A stretch of DNA of 64,000 nt from Sphingomonas sp. BK235 (GCF_004345855.1 NZ_SLXN01000006.1:124001-188000), one strand, 5' to 3'; numbered from the stretch's first letter, positions 49,514 through 59,144 are shown. The notes: a model not told the origin generated them from the letters alone. A program made the numbers and translations.

Positions 49514-50746
49514 ATGATGACGATCGAACGCACCGCGGCGGAGGTGCGCCGCGCGCTGCTGCTGCGCCAGGAGATCGCGCTGCTCGACCTGCGCAGCGAG
49601 GCCGCCTTCGCCACCGGACACCCGCTGTTCGCCGCCCATCTGGCGCTCGATCGGATCGCGATCGAGGCGCACGCGCGGCTGCCCCGGCGGGACGTGCCAA
49701 TCGTGCTCTACGACGATGGCGAGGGCCTGGTGGACGAGGCGGCGCGTCGCCTGGCCGCGCTCGGCTATAACGAGGTGGCGCGGCTGGCGGGCGGGCTGGC
49801 GGGCTGGCGCGCCGCCGGCTACGAGCTCTTCGAGGACGTGAATTCCTATTCCAAGGCGTTCGGCGAGCTGGTCGAGGCGCGGCGGCACACGCCCTCGCTC
49901 GCGGCCGAGGACGTGGCCACCCTCATCGACGCGCGCGCCGATATCGCCATCCTCGATGCGCGCCGACCGGTGGAATATGCCACGATGAACATCCCGGGCT
50001 CGCTCAGCGCGCCCGGGGCCGAGCTGGTACTGCGCGCTGGCGCGGCCGCGCCCGATCCGGGCACGACCATCATCGTCAATTGCGCCGGCCGCACGCGCTC
50101 GATCATCGGCGCGCAGTCGCTCCGCAACGCCGGCGTGCGCAACCGCGTCGTGGCGCTGCGCAACGGCACGATCGGCTGGACGCTGGCGGGGCAGGCGCTC
50201 GAGCATGGCGCGTCGCGCGACGCCGCGGCGGGCGACGTCGCGGCGGCGCGCGTCGCGGCGCGCGGGGTGGCGTATCGCGCGGGCGTCCGCCACCTGTCGG
50301 CGCAGGACGCGGCCACGCTCGCGACCGACCCGACGCGGACCTTGTACCGCTTCGACGTTCGCGGTGCGGCTGACTATGCCGCGGGGCATCTTCCCGGCTT
50401 CCGCCACTATCCCGGCGGCCAGTTGGTGCAGGAGACCGACATGGCGGCGCCGGTGCGCGGCGCGCGACTGCTGCTGGCGGACGATCTCGGATCGCGCGCG
50501 GACATGACCGCCTCCTGGCTCGCGCAGATGGGATGGGAGGTCTATGTGCTCGAGGGCGGCTTCGGGCCCGATCTGGAGACCGGCGCGCCCGAGGTCTGGC
50601 CCGCGCTGGCGGCCGACCAGCGCTACAAGCGGCCGTATGAGGGCACCGACAACCAGCACGCCGCGATGCAGGCCTATCTCGACTGGGAATATGGCCTGGT
50701 CGCCCAGCTCGAGCGCGATGCCACGCACGGCTTCTACGTCATCTGA
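49514..50746 (+). CDS. Three-domain rhodanese-like sulfurtransferase
   Basis: 410 residues from ATG 49514. Three rhodanese domains (about 1-105, 125-235 and 255-370) share DxR... and GGLxGW/GTIGW features. Only the central one has an active-site cysteine, Cys190 in NCAGRTRS; the corresponding loops in domains 1 and 3 are DDGEGL and DDLGSR and lack cysteine. The C-terminal 40 residues are an added tail. It probably transfers sulfane sulfur or moves sulfur released from the imported compound. Confidence 0.88.
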   Translation: MMTIERTAAEVRRALLLRQEIALLDLRSEAAFATGHPLFAAHLALDRIAIEAHARLPRRDVPIVLYDDGEGLVDEAARRLAALGYNEVARLAGGLAGWRAAGYELFEDVNSYSKAFGELVEARRHTPSLAAEDVATLIDARADIAILDARRPVEYATMNIPGSLSAPGAELVLRAGAAAPDPGTTIIVNCAGRTRSIIGAQSLRNAGVRNRVVALRNGTIGWTLAGQALEHGASRDAAAGDVAAARVAARGVAYRAGVRHLSAQDAATLATDPTRTLYRFDVRGAADYAAGHLPGFRHYPGGQLVQETDMAAPVRGARLLLADDLGSRADMTASWLAQMGWEVYVLEGGFGPDLETGAPEVWPALAADQRYKRPYEGTDNQHAAMQAYLDWEYGLVAQLERDATHGFYVI

Positions 50747-50748
50747 GC

Positions 50749-50775
50749 GCGGGCGCCGGTCAAACCGGCGCCCGC
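50749..50775. terminator. Convergent terminator hairpin
   Basis: A perfect 12-base stem (GCGGGCGCCGGT facing ACCGGCGCCCGC, loop CAA) between the rhodanese gene (+) and the flavin monooxygenase gene (-). No T-run follows. Confidence 0.7.
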
Positions 50776-50781
50776 CATGAC

Positions 50782-52137
50782 TCACTCCGCGGCGATCTCC
50801 AGCTCCTGCGACGGCGCGGTGCGCCGGTTGGACGGGATCGGCAGCCCGAGATGGCCGCGCAGCGTGGTCGCCGTATAATCGCGGCGGAACGTGCCGCGCT
50901 CCTGCAGGATCGGCACCACTTCCTCGGTGAAGCGGCGGAATTGGCTGGGATGGCCGGCGTGGATGTTGAGCCCGTCGAGCGCGCGCGCCTCGAACCAGCG
51001 CTCGATCTCGGCAGCCACCGTCGCGGCCGAGCCGACGAACGGGCTGGAGCGGCCCGACCGCTGCGTCTCCACCGCCTGGCGCAGCGTCAGCCCGCGTGCC
51101 ACCGCCAGATCGGTGATCTTCTTGGCCTGGGTGAAGAAGCTCGTCTTGGCATGGTCCAGCGCGCCGACCGGGAAGGGCGCGTCGAGATCATATTGGCGGA
51201 AATCGTGCCAGCCGAAGGCGCGGCCGAACTCGCCCAGTGCCTGTTCGAAGCTGTGATCGTGCGCGCGCCAGTGCCGCTCGATCTCGCGCGCGTCCGCGTC
51301 GCTGTCGCCGACATAGACGGTGAAGCCGGGCATGACGACGACCTGATCCGGGTCGCGGCCGAGCCGTGCCGCGCGTCCCTTCAGGTCGGCATAGAAGGCC
51401 TGACCCTGTTCGAGGCTCTGCGCGTGCGTGAAGATGCCGTCGGCGATCGCGGCGCCGAGGTCGCGCCCCTGCTCGCTGTCGCCGGCCTGGAAGATCACCG
51501 GCTCGCCCTGCGGCGAGCGCTGGATGTTGAGCGGCCCGACGACCGAGAAGAAGCGCCCTCGGTGGTCGAGCGTGTGGAGCTTGGCGGGATCGAGGAACTG
51601 CCCGGTCGCCCGGTCGCGCACCAGCGCGTCATCCTCATAGGAGCGCCACAGGCCGCGCGTGACGTCGAGATACTCGTGCGCGCGGGCGTAGCGCGTGTCA
51701 TAGTCGAAATGCTCGTCCCGGTTGTAATTGCCCGCGGTGCCGGCGTCGCCGCTGGTGACCACGTTCCAGCCAGCGCGCCCTTTGCTGATGAGATCGAGCG
51801 AGGCGAGCCGCCGCGCGACGTTATAGGGATCGTTGTACGAGGTCGTTAGCGTGCCGATCAGCCCGATATGGCTGGTCGCCACCGCCAGCGCGGACAGCAG
51901 CGTCAGCGGCTCGAGCCGGTTGAGATAATGCGGCGGCGAGTCGGGCGTGATGAACTGGCTGTCGACGATGAAGACGAGGTCGAACTTGGCCGCCTCGGCC
52001 TGGCGCACGACGTCGATGTACCAGTCGATGCTGACGCTGGCGTCGACCGGGATCTCGGGGTCGAGCCAGCGATTATATTCGCCCGGACCACCGACTCCAG
52101 TGGGGACGAGGCCGAGCTTGAGCTGTCGCTTGGTCAT
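50782..52137 (-). CDS. LLM-class flavin-dependent monooxygenase (NtaA/DszA/SnaA family)
   Basis: 451 residues from ATG 52137, which has GAGGAG eight bases upstream; a GTG at 52146 is in frame but its codon overlaps the GAGGAG. TIM-barrel luciferase-like enzyme: GWNVVTSGDAGTAGNYN is the conserved flavin-binding segment of the NtaA/SnaA/DszA group, some of which cleave C-S or C-N bonds with FMNH2. It is in operon with the TonB receptor 33 bases upstream; an organosulfur substrate is inferred from the locus. No FMN reductase gene lies next to it. Confidence 0.88.
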   Translation of the reverse strand: MTKRQLKLGLVPTGVGGPGEYNRWLDPEIPVDASVSIDWYIDVVRQAEAAKFDLVFIVDSQFITPDSPPHYLNRLEPLTLLSALAVATSHIGLIGTLTTSYNDPYNVARRLASLDLISKGRAGWNVVTSGDAGTAGNYNRDEHFDYDTRYARAHEYLDVTRGLWRSYEDDALVRDRATGQFLDPAKLHTLDHRGRFFSVVGPLNIQRSPQGEPVIFQAGDSEQGRDLGAAIADGIFTHAQSLEQGQAFYADLKGRAARLGRDPDQVVVMPGFTVYVGDSDADAREIERHWRAHDHSFEQALGEFGRAFGWHDFRQYDLDAPFPVGALDHAKTSFFTQAKKITDLAVARGLTLRQAVETQRSGRSSPFVGSAATVAAEIERWFEARALDGLNIHAGHPSQFRRFTEEVVPILQERGTFRRDYTATTLRGHLGLPIPSNRRTAPSQELEIAAE

Positions 52138-52170
52138 GATGGTCACTCCTCAGGATCGGGGACGGGGGCG

Positions 52171-54588
52171 TCACAGCCGGCCGCGCAGCGTGATGCCGTA
52201 GGTGCGCGGCTCGCCCAGCGCGGCGAAGACGAGCCCGTAGGTGTTGTTCACCGCCTTGGTGTTGTAGAAGTCGGTGCCGGTGAGATTGCGCACCCAGGCC
52301 GACAGGTCCCAATGGCCCTCGGCGTCGCGCACCCCGGCGTGCAGCCCGGCCAGCGCATAGCCCGGCACCCAGGAATAGGGATCGAGGTTGACCGCGGCGT
52401 AGAAGCCCGAGCGGTAGCTCGCGTCACCGCCGACATAGAGCTCGTGCGCCCCGGCGTGATGGACATATTCGGCGGTGCCCGTCAGCGCCCATTTCGGCGC
52501 ACCCGAAGCGGTGCGGCCGGACAGGTCGATCAGCCCGAGATAGCTGTTGAGATATTGCGCCGGCGCGGCGCGATAGGTGACGTAACGCGCGTCATTGTAG
52601 GTGCCCGCCGCCGTCAGCGTCAGCCCGTCGAGCGGCGCGACACGCGCGTCCAGCTCGACCCCGCGCGACCGCAGCTTGCCGACGTTGGTGATATAGGCAA
52701 CCACCGGAGTGACGGTGTTGTTGACGAAATTGGCCTGATAGTCGCTGTCGTCGGTCCAGAAGAGCGCGAGGTTGAGCTCGGCGCGCTGTCCCCAGAAGCG
52801 GCTCTTGAGGCCCAGCTCATAGGCGTCCACCTTCTCCGGCCGGACGAAGATGTCGACGCCGTTGCTGCGATTGACCAGGTTGATCCCGGGCGACTTGTAG
52901 CCGCGCGAATAGGTCGCATAGCCGTGTACGTCGACGGACAGGTCGTAGGCGGCGGTGACGATGCCGGACAGGTTCCGCGTGTCGCGCTCGGCGGTGTAGG
53001 AGCCGGTCGGCGTCAGCGCCGCGCGCCGCGCCGCGATCGCTGGCTGCAGCGCGGCGGCGAAGCTCGACAGCGGCGCCGCCGTGCCGCCCGCATAGGCATC
53101 GTAGAGCCCGGTCTTGTGCTCCCACGTATAGCGCAGCCCGGCGGTCAGCCGGAACACGGGCGAGGCGTTCCACGTCGCCTGACCATAGCCGGCGTAGCTG
53201 TACGTCTGCGGCACCACGCGCGCGATCGCCTGCAGTCCGTCGAGCGCGGCGCTGGGCAGGGTGCTCACCGGCGCGGTCGGCGTGTTGGCGGTGGTGAGCC
53301 ACGCCGCCGCGTCTCTGCCATAGCCGGTGACCGACAGATCGTCGGCCTCCTGCCAGAAGAAATAGAGGCCGCCGCTATAGTCGATCGTCTGGTGGCCGGG
53401 CGAGGCGAGGCGCAGCTCCTGGCTCACCTGGCGCTGATCGGTCTTGACGATCGACTGGGTGGAGACGTTGGCGCCGAACTGGTCGCCGTCATAATTGGGG
53501 ATCCACTGCCAGCGGCGGAACGCGCTGAGCGAGGTGAGCGTCAGCCCGCCCGGGCTGGTCCAGTCGCCGCGCAGCGAGACACCCCAGCTCGGCATCTCGT
53601 CATATTGCGAGCTGTCGATGTCGACGCGGCGCGCGAACGGCTCGATCGCGATCGGCGCATAGCCGACGTCCGCGGCGCGGCGGTAGAAGCCGCGCACCTG
53701 CGTGCCGTTGCCGAGCGTGGTCGGCAGCACCGCGGCGACGCTCTGGAAGCCGACGTCGCCCACCTGCAGACTGTAATCGGCGATCAGCCGCAGCTTGAGA
53801 TCGTCGCGCGGCTTCCACACCAGGTCGAAGCGCGCGGCGTGATTGTCCAGCCCGTCCCAGCGTTGGCGATAGGTGGTGTTGTAGATCAGCCCGTCGCGCT
53901 GCGTGCGCAGATAGCTGACCCGCACCGCGAGATCGTCGGTCAGCGGTGCCCCGACCGCGAGATAGCCGCGCAGATAATCGTAATTGCCGTAGCTGATCTC
54001 GGCGCGCCCTTCCGGGCCGTCGAAGCTCGGTTCACGGGTGCGGATGTCGATCGCGCCGGCCACGGTGTTCTTGCCGAACAAGGTGCCCTGCGGCCCGCGC
54101 AGCAACTGGATGCTCTCCACGTCGATCAGGTCGGTGATCACCGAGCCGGTCCGCGGGCGATAGATGCCGTCGACGTAGAGCCCGACCCCTTGCTCCAGCC
54201 CGTCGTTGGTGCCGCCGGCGTTGGTGCCGATGCCGCGGACGGTGATCGTCTGGTTGCGCCCGCTGATGCCCTGGATGTTGAGGCTGGGGAGCTGCTGCAC
54301 CACCTGTTTGAGGTTGAAGGCCCCCTGTCGCTCGAGCGTGTCGCCGGCGAGCGCGGTGATCGCGATCGGCACGTCCTGCGCGCTCTCGCGCCGGTAGCGC
54401 GCCGTCACGGTGATGTCGGCGCCGCCCGGCTGATCGGCGACTTCGTCTTCCGGCTTGGGTTCGTCCGCGGCTACCGGCGCCGTCGGCGTGGATGCTTCAA
54501 GTGCAAGTGCCGGCATGTCATGGAAAGACAAAATGGAGGCCGTTGCAAGAAAAGCTTTTCTGATCGTATTCCTGCCGGCTGGCGTCAT
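52171..54588 (-). CDS. TonB-dependent receptor of the organosulfur locus
   Basis: 805 residues with a signal peptide ending near MPALALEA and a TonB-box/plug beginning at GADITVTARYRRESAQDVPIAITAL. It has RGPQGTLFGKNTVAGAIDIRTR, a plug hallmark, and a C-terminal barrel ending ITLRGRL-type with a terminal aromatic-poor Leu. No STN domain. A GGGGGG sits about nine bases upstream. A LysR-type operator lies 43-60 bases upstream. It probably brings a sulfur-containing compound across the outer membrane. Confidence 0.92.
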   Translation of the reverse strand: MTPAGRNTIRKAFLATASILSFHDMPALALEASTPTAPVAADEPKPEDEVADQPGGADITVTARYRRESAQDVPIAITALAGDTLERQGAFNLKQVVQQLPSLNIQGISGRNQTITVRGIGTNAGGTNDGLEQGVGLYVDGIYRPRTGSVITDLIDVESIQLLRGPQGTLFGKNTVAGAIDIRTREPSFDGPEGRAEISYGNYDYLRGYLAVGAPLTDDLAVRVSYLRTQRDGLIYNTTYRQRWDGLDNHAARFDLVWKPRDDLKLRLIADYSLQVGDVGFQSVAAVLPTTLGNGTQVRGFYRRAADVGYAPIAIEPFARRVDIDSSQYDEMPSWGVSLRGDWTSPGGLTLTSLSAFRRWQWIPNYDGDQFGANVSTQSIVKTDQRQVSQELRLASPGHQTIDYSGGLYFFWQEADDLSVTGYGRDAAAWLTTANTPTAPVSTLPSAALDGLQAIARVVPQTYSYAGYGQATWNASPVFRLTAGLRYTWEHKTGLYDAYAGGTAAPLSSFAAALQPAIAARRAALTPTGSYTAERDTRNLSGIVTAAYDLSVDVHGYATYSRGYKSPGINLVNRSNGVDIFVRPEKVDAYELGLKSRFWGQRAELNLALFWTDDSDYQANFVNNTVTPVVAYITNVGKLRSRGVELDARVAPLDGLTLTAAGTYNDARYVTYRAAPAQYLNSYLGLIDLSGRTASGAPKWALTGTAEYVHHAGAHELYVGGDASYRSGFYAAVNLDPYSWVPGYALAGLHAGVRDAEGHWDLSAWVRNLTGTDFYNTKAVNNTYGLVFAALGEPRTYGITLRGRL

Positions 54589-54626
54589 CGGAAACCCCCC
54601 ATCATTGTCTGGGTCTCCTACATCCT

Positions 54627-54651
54627 TTCACCTATCATTTCAGTAGGTGAA
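54627..54651 (-). promoter_or_regulatory. LysR-type binding site upstream of the TonB receptor
   Basis: A TTCACCTA-N9-TAGGTGAA inverted repeat. Its inner 17 bases, CCTATCATTTCAGTAGG, match the site before lysR (57247-57263, reverse complement) at 15 of 17 positions and have the T-N11-A form of LysR regulators. Confidence 0.75.
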
Positions 54652-54690
54652 TGGATGCTATGAGAACATTTCAACGGCTATGATCGCGGC

Positions 54691-55620
54691 TCAGGCGAAG
54701 CTCGCGTCGAAGCCGGTGGCGACATCGACCGGCCGGTCGATCAGACCGGCGCGGCGGTAGCGGTCGGCGGTGCGCTGCTGATCGGCGATCAGGGTCGCGT
54801 CGATCGGCGCCGCCAGCCGCCGCGTGCGGCGGGTCACCGACTGCCACACCGCGACGTCGACCCCGGTCTCCCGCGCCAGCAGCCGCGCATAATCGTCGCC
54901 ATGCGCCGCCGCCCACGCCCAGCCGCGTCGCAGTCGCGCCTGATAATCGGCGAGCAGCGGGCGCTTGTCGGCGATCGCGCCGTCGCGTCCGAACACGAGC
55001 GCGTAGGACGGCACCAGCCCGTCCAGACCGCCCACCACGCGCGCGCCGCCACGCACCGCCAGCTCGGCATAAGGGTCCCAGATCGCCCAGCCGTCGACCG
55101 AGCCCCCCTGCATCGCCGCTTGCCCATCCTGCGGCGAGAGAAAGGCGAAGGTGACCGCGTCGAGCGGGCGCCCCTGCGCCTCCAGCGCGGCGAGGATCAG
55201 ATTGTGCGAGATCGACCCGCGCGGCGTCGCGATCCGTTTGCCCGCGATCTGCTCGACCGTGCGGATCGGCGAGTCGCCGCGGACGATCAGCACCGGTCCC
55301 GGCCCCTCGTAGCGTTGCGCGCCGATCGCCTTGATCTTGGCGCCGCTGCCGATCGCGAAGATGAAGGCGGCGTCACCGCCGATGCCGGTGTCGATCGCGC
55401 CCGCGTTGAGCGCCTCCAGCAGCGGCGCCGCATTGGGAAAGGACGACCATTCGATGTGATAGGGCAGGGCGGCGAGGGCGCCGATCGCGTCGAGCACCAC
55501 CTTCGATCCGCCGCGCTGGTCACCGACGAGCAGCACGTCGTCCCGCGCGCCACCGCGCGCGCAGGCGGCGAGCAGTCCCAGGCCCGCACCGGCGAGGAGG
55601 GAGCGGCGGTGCAGCCTCAT
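54691..55620 (-). CDS. ssuA: ABC transporter substrate-binding protein (sulfonate/nitrate/taurine type)
   Basis: 309 residues from ATG 55620, overlapping the peroxiredoxin-like stop (ATGA). A lipoprotein/Tat-like leader (MRLHRRSLLAGAGLGLLAAC) precedes the periplasmic-binding fold; GAIDTGIGGDAAFIFAIGSG, TVEQIAGKRIATPRGSISHN and AAMQGGSVDGWAIWDPYAELA match SsuA/TauA. It should deliver the ligand to the SsuBC pair encoded 6 kb away on the other strand. Confidence 0.9.
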   Translation of the reverse strand: MRLHRRSLLAGAGLGLLAACARGGARDDVLLVGDQRGGSKVVLDAIGALAALPYHIEWSSFPNAAPLLEALNAGAIDTGIGGDAAFIFAIGSGAKIKAIGAQRYEGPGPVLIVRGDSPIRTVEQIAGKRIATPRGSISHNLILAALEAQGRPLDAVTFAFLSPQDGQAAMQGGSVDGWAIWDPYAELAVRGGARVVGGLDGLVPSYALVFGRDGAIADKRPLLADYQARLRRGWAWAAAHGDDYARLLARETGVDVAVWQSVTRRTRRLAAPIDATLIADQQRTADRYRRAGLIDRPVDVATGFDASFA

Positions 55621-56264
55621 GCGGCGTCCGCCCGTGCCGGCGCGGCCAGTGCCGCCAGCACGTCCTCGGCCTCGACGCGATCGAGCCAGTCGGGGCTGAT
55701 CGCGACGTAGCGGGCGGTCAGCTCGCCGTCGACGATCAGCACGCTCGTCCGCGGCAGCTTCCACGTGCCCGTGCCGGTGAGCTCGCCGATCCAGCCGGCG
55801 GGGGGCGGCTCGGGCGTGTCGATCGGCGTGAAGTTGAGCCCGAGCTGCTCGGCCAGCGCACCGCCGGGATCGCTGAGGACGCGCAGTTGCAGCGCGTGCG
55901 CGACGCGGATCGCGTCGAGCCGCTCGGGCAGCTGCGGGCTCAGCGCCACGACGGGCACGCCCGCCGCGGCGAAGGCGCGGTCATAATGCGGCAGGGCCAA
56001 TGCGTCAGCCGGACAGGTGGCGAAGCGGAAGAAGATCAAGATCGCCGGCCCCGCGCCCACCGCCTGCGCGAGCGTCAGCGCGCCGCCGCGGCTGTCGAGC
56101 AGCGGCGCGTCCGGCAGCCGGTCGCCGCGCGTCACCATTCGTCCGGGGTCGCTGGCATCCAGCAGCGCCCGGCGCTCGGCGCGATTGTGTTCGAGCCGCG
56201 CGCGTGGCCAGTCGCGCTCGCGCGCTTCCTCCAGCGCGCGGAAACGTGCCCTCAACGTCGTCAT
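55617..56264 (-). CDS. Peroxiredoxin-like (AhpC/TSA-type) protein
   Basis: 215 residues from ATG 56264. A thioredoxin-fold redoxin domain starts near residue 50; FFRFATCPADALALPHYD keeps one cysteine (Cys84) at the peroxidatic-type position while the second usual cysteine is absent. The N-terminal 45 residues are helical and charged. It is co-expressed with ssuA and may repair oxidation or handle a sulfur intermediate. Confidence 0.8.
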   Translation of the reverse strand: MTTLRARFRALEEARERDWPRARLEHNRAERRALLDASDPGRMVTRGDRLPDAPLLDSRGGALTLAQAVGAGPAILIFFRFATCPADALALPHYDRAFAAAGVPVVALSPQLPERLDAIRVAHALQLRVLSDPGGALAEQLGLNFTPIDTPEPPPAGWIGELTGTGTWKLPRTSVLIVDGELTARYVAISPDWLDRVEAEDVLAALAAPARADAA

Positions 56265-56377
56265 CGCCGTCTTCCTCCGTCTCGCCGCGCCGCGCCGCCG
56301 CGGCGCGCGCTGCGGCGGGTCTAGGAAGCGGGCCGACGCGCCTCCAACGACTTCGCCGAGGTGTGGATGACCTCTGC

Positions 56378-57226
56378 TCATAAGGCGGGCTGGAGCTGCG
56401 CCATCACGTCGCGGCTGAGGTCGCGCAGCCGCAGCGTGGCGACATCGGCGCGCTCCCCGGCGCGGATGATCGTCGTGACCGGCGGCATCGACGGCAGCAC
56501 GCCCGGCGGCAGCGGCACGTCGTCGGGCAGGAAGAGCGCGGTGCGCGCGGTCACGCCCAGGCCCGCCTCGACCGCGGCGCGCAGCGTGGAGAGATTGGGT
56601 GTCTCCACCGCGATGCGCCACGGTCGCGCGCTGGCGTCGAGCGCGGTGATCGCGGCCTCACGGAAGCGGCACGGGCGCTCCAGCACCGCCAGCGGCAGCA
56701 CGTCGCGTGCGAGCAGGTCGGGCTTGCCGAACCAGGCGGTGGGGGCGCGCAGGATCGCGTCCTCTTCCTGCGCGCCGGCATAGCCGATCGCGATGTCGAG
56801 CTGGTCGCGTGCGAGCAGGCTCAGCAGCTCGGCGGTGCCGGCGACTCGCGCGAACACCTGTGACTCGGGATGGAGCCGGGCGAAATGGGCCAGCACGCCG
56901 CCGAGCAGCGCCTCCGCGAAATCCTGCACCATGCCGATGCGGATCGGACCGGCGAACTGACCCGAGCCGACCGCCTGCACCGCCTCGTCGTGGAGCGCGA
57001 GCACGCGGCGCGCATAATCGAGCATCAACGTGCCCGCCGGCGTGAGCGTGAGCTTGCGCCCGTCGCGCGTGAACAGGCTCTGCTGCAGCATGTCCTCCAG
57101 TCGCTTGATCTGGAGGCTCAGCGCGGATTGGGTGACGAACACCTGATCGGCGGCGCTCAGCATCGATCCGGAGTCCACGATCGCGACGAAGCTGCGCAGG
57201 ACGTTGGTGGGCAGGTTCACCGGCAC
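56378..57226 (-). CDS. LysR family regulator of the organosulfur locus
   Basis: 282 residues. The winged helix (residues 1-62, SMLSAADQVFVTQSALSLQIKRLED) is followed by the effector fold from about residue 92 (PIRIGMVQDFAEALLGGVLAHF). An operator-like site of T-N11-A form lies 21 bases upstream, and a nearly identical one before the TonB receptor, so it is likely autoregulated and the local regulator. Inducer unknown. Confidence 0.9.
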   Translation of the reverse strand: MPVNLPTNVLRSFVAIVDSGSMLSAADQVFVTQSALSLQIKRLEDMLQQSLFTRDGRKLTLTPAGTLMLDYARRVLALHDEAVQAVGSGQFAGPIRIGMVQDFAEALLGGVLAHFARLHPESQVFARVAGTAELLSLLARDQLDIAIGYAGAQEEDAILRAPTAWFGKPDLLARDVLPLAVLERPCRFREAAITALDASARPWRIAVETPNLSTLRAAVEAGLGVTARTALFLPDDVPLPPGVLPSMPPVTTIIRAGERADVATLRLRDLSRDVMAQLQPAL

Positions 57227-57669
57227 GGTCAGGCCTCTTTCTAAACCCTACTGATATGGTAGGCTATCACCATGAGCGAGGCGTCGTCCAGCGGCGATCG
57301 AGGTAGGCCGGCGTCGGGGGCTGGTTCGCAGAAGCTGCCCCGCGGATTCATCGATGAGCCGCCTGTGATCGTCTCGCGCGGTAGTCATGCGACTTGTCCG
57401 CGCGAAGATTCGGGCGTGCTAGCTGCCGATTCGGACGGAGGTCCGGTAGTATCCGCTTAATTAAACTGCATCCTATACGCCGGTGCGACAGAGGGTGCGT
57501 AATATACATACATCTAGATCTGTGGAAATCTGCCGATCCCGGTGGGTAATCAGGCATTAACTGCGCATCGCGCAGCGCCCGCGAGCACCGGTCGCTCTTC
57601 TTTGCAATCGGTTGCAGTCGCTTAATGCGGATCGTCTAGCTTCCTCGGCAACGGGGAGAGGCAAGCTTC
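57227..57669. other. Intergenic region between lysR and the chemoreceptor
   Basis: 443 bases. The lysR operator lies at the left end. The remainder is AT-richer than the surroundings (for example around 57465-57520) and probably holds the chemoreceptor promoter. A short open frame at 57272-57460 has no family match. Confidence 0.6.
57247..57263 (-). promoter_or_regulatory. LysR-type binding site upstream of lysR
   Basis: CCTACTGATATGGTAGG; perfect CCTAC/GTAGG arms, T-N11-A spacing, 21 bases before the lysR start. Its reverse complement differs at two of 17 positions from the site before the TonB receptor. Confidence 0.75.
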
Positions 57670-59073
57670 ATGATCGCGTGGTTCGCACAGCATGCGCCGG
57701 TTCGCACCAAGTTCAAGGTGCTGCTCGCCATCCAGCTCGTCGTCGCGATGTTGAGCATCGCCGCGCTCTGCTCCGCCGCGATGGCATCGTCCGACCACAT
57801 CCGGTCGATCCTGGCGTGCGGGTTCGGCCTCGCGCTGGTGCCGGTGCTGCTGACCTGGTGGAGCGGTCGCGTGATCAGCGATCCCTATGTCGCGACGGTG
57901 GTGCGGATGGAGGGGCTCGCGAGCGGTGACCTGACGAGTCCGATCCAGCGCACCGACTATCGCGACTGCGTCGGGCGCATGACGCGCGCGATGGAGGTGT
58001 TCCGCGCCAACGCCGAGACGGTGCAGCGCTCGAACGCCGAGGCAGAGACGATCGTGAAGATGCTGGGCACCGGGCTGGGCCGGCTCGCCGCGGGCGATCT
58101 CTCGCAGCGCATCGAGGATCGCTTCGCGGTGCATTACGAGGCGCTGCGCCACGACTTCAACGGCGCGCTCGACGCGATGGCGGCGACGCTGGGCAAGGTC
58201 ACGGTGGCGGCCGGTGACATCAGCAGCGGTGCCGGCGACATCCGCCAGGCCTCGGACGATCTGTCGCGCCGCACCGAGCAGCAGGCCGCGGCGCTCGAGG
58301 AGACCGCGGCGGCGATGGAGGAGATCACCTCGACCGTTCGCGAGAGCGCCCGTGGCGCCATCCAGGCCAATTCGCTCGTGGCGGAGGCGCAGGCCGAGGC
58401 GCAGCGCTCCGGCGACGTCGTCCAGCGCGCGATGAGCGCGATGGCGGGCATCGAGCGCGCCTCGGCGGAGATCTCGGAGATCATCTCGGTGATCGACGGC
58501 ATCGCCTTTCAGACCAACCTGCTCGCGCTCAACGCGGGGGTCGAGGCGGCGCGCGCGGGCGACGCCGGTCGCGGCTTCGCGGTGGTCGCCTCCGAAGTGC
58601 GCGCGCTGGCGCAACGCTCGGCCGAGGCGGCCAAGGACGTGAAGGAGCGGATCACCGCCTCGGCCGGGCAGGTCGAGCTGGGCGTCGAGCTGGTCACCGC
58701 GACGGGGGAGGCGCTCAGGGGGATCATCGGCCGGGTCGGCTCGATCAGCACGATCGTCTCGTCGATCGCGTCCTCGGCGGAGCAGCAGGCGATCGGGCTC
58801 CAGCAGGTCAATACCGCGATCGCGGAGATGGACGGCGTCACCCAGCAGAACGCCGCCATGGTCGAGGAAGCCACCGCCGCGACGCGCAGCCTGGCGTCCG
58901 AGGCCGAGGAACTGGCGCGCGAGGTGACACGGTTCCGGCTGGGGGCGGGCACCGCGGCGGTGCAGCCGGGCGGCAGCCACGTCCACCGCCTCGATCCCCC
59001 GCCGGCGGTGGCCGCGCGGCGCGAGGCTTCGGTGCCGCCGTTCGCCGTCCGCACGGGCGCCACGCGGAACTGA
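57670..59073 (+). CDS. Methyl-accepting chemotaxis protein
   Basis: 467 residues; GGAG lies about ten bases upstream. Two transmembrane segments (about residues 20-38 and 46-66) with almost no periplasmic loop between them, so sensing may be membrane-internal or indirect. HAMP-like regions follow, then the methyl-accepting domain with the hairpin tip [30 protein letters not shown]. Methylation-type Glu/Gln-rich helices flank it. No cheA or cheW gene is adjacent. Confidence 0.92.
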   Translation: MIAWFAQHAPVRTKFKVLLAIQLVVAMLSIAALCSAAMASSDHIRSILACGFGLALVPVLLTWWSGRVISDPYVATVVRMEGLASGDLTSPIQRTDYRDCVGRMTRAMEVFRANAETVQRSNAEAETIVKMLGTGLGRLAAGDLSQRIEDRFAVHYEALRHDFNGALDAMAATLGKVTVAAGDISSGAGDIRQASDDLSRRTEQQAAALEETAAAMEEITSTVRESARGAIQANSLVAEAQAEAQRSGDVVQRAMSAMAGIERASAEISEIISVIDGIAFQTNLLALNAGVEAARAGDAGRGFAVVASEVRALAQRSAEAAKDVKERITASAGQVELGVELVTATGEALRGIIGRVGSISTIVSSIASSAEQQAIGLQQVNTAIAEMDGVTQQNAAMVEEATAATRSLASEAEELAREVTRFRLGAGTAAVQPGGSHVHRLDPPPAVAARREASVPPFAVRTGATRN

Positions 59074-59144
59074 CCGGCGACCGTTGCGAGCGCCGGGTCG
59101 GCGGCCGTGGGCGCGACGCGCGGCGTGGAAGGGAGAAACGAGCG

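Noticed and set aside
57272..57460. A short plus-strand open frame after the lysR operator
   Set aside because: No ribosome-binding site, no family motif, low-complexity composition.
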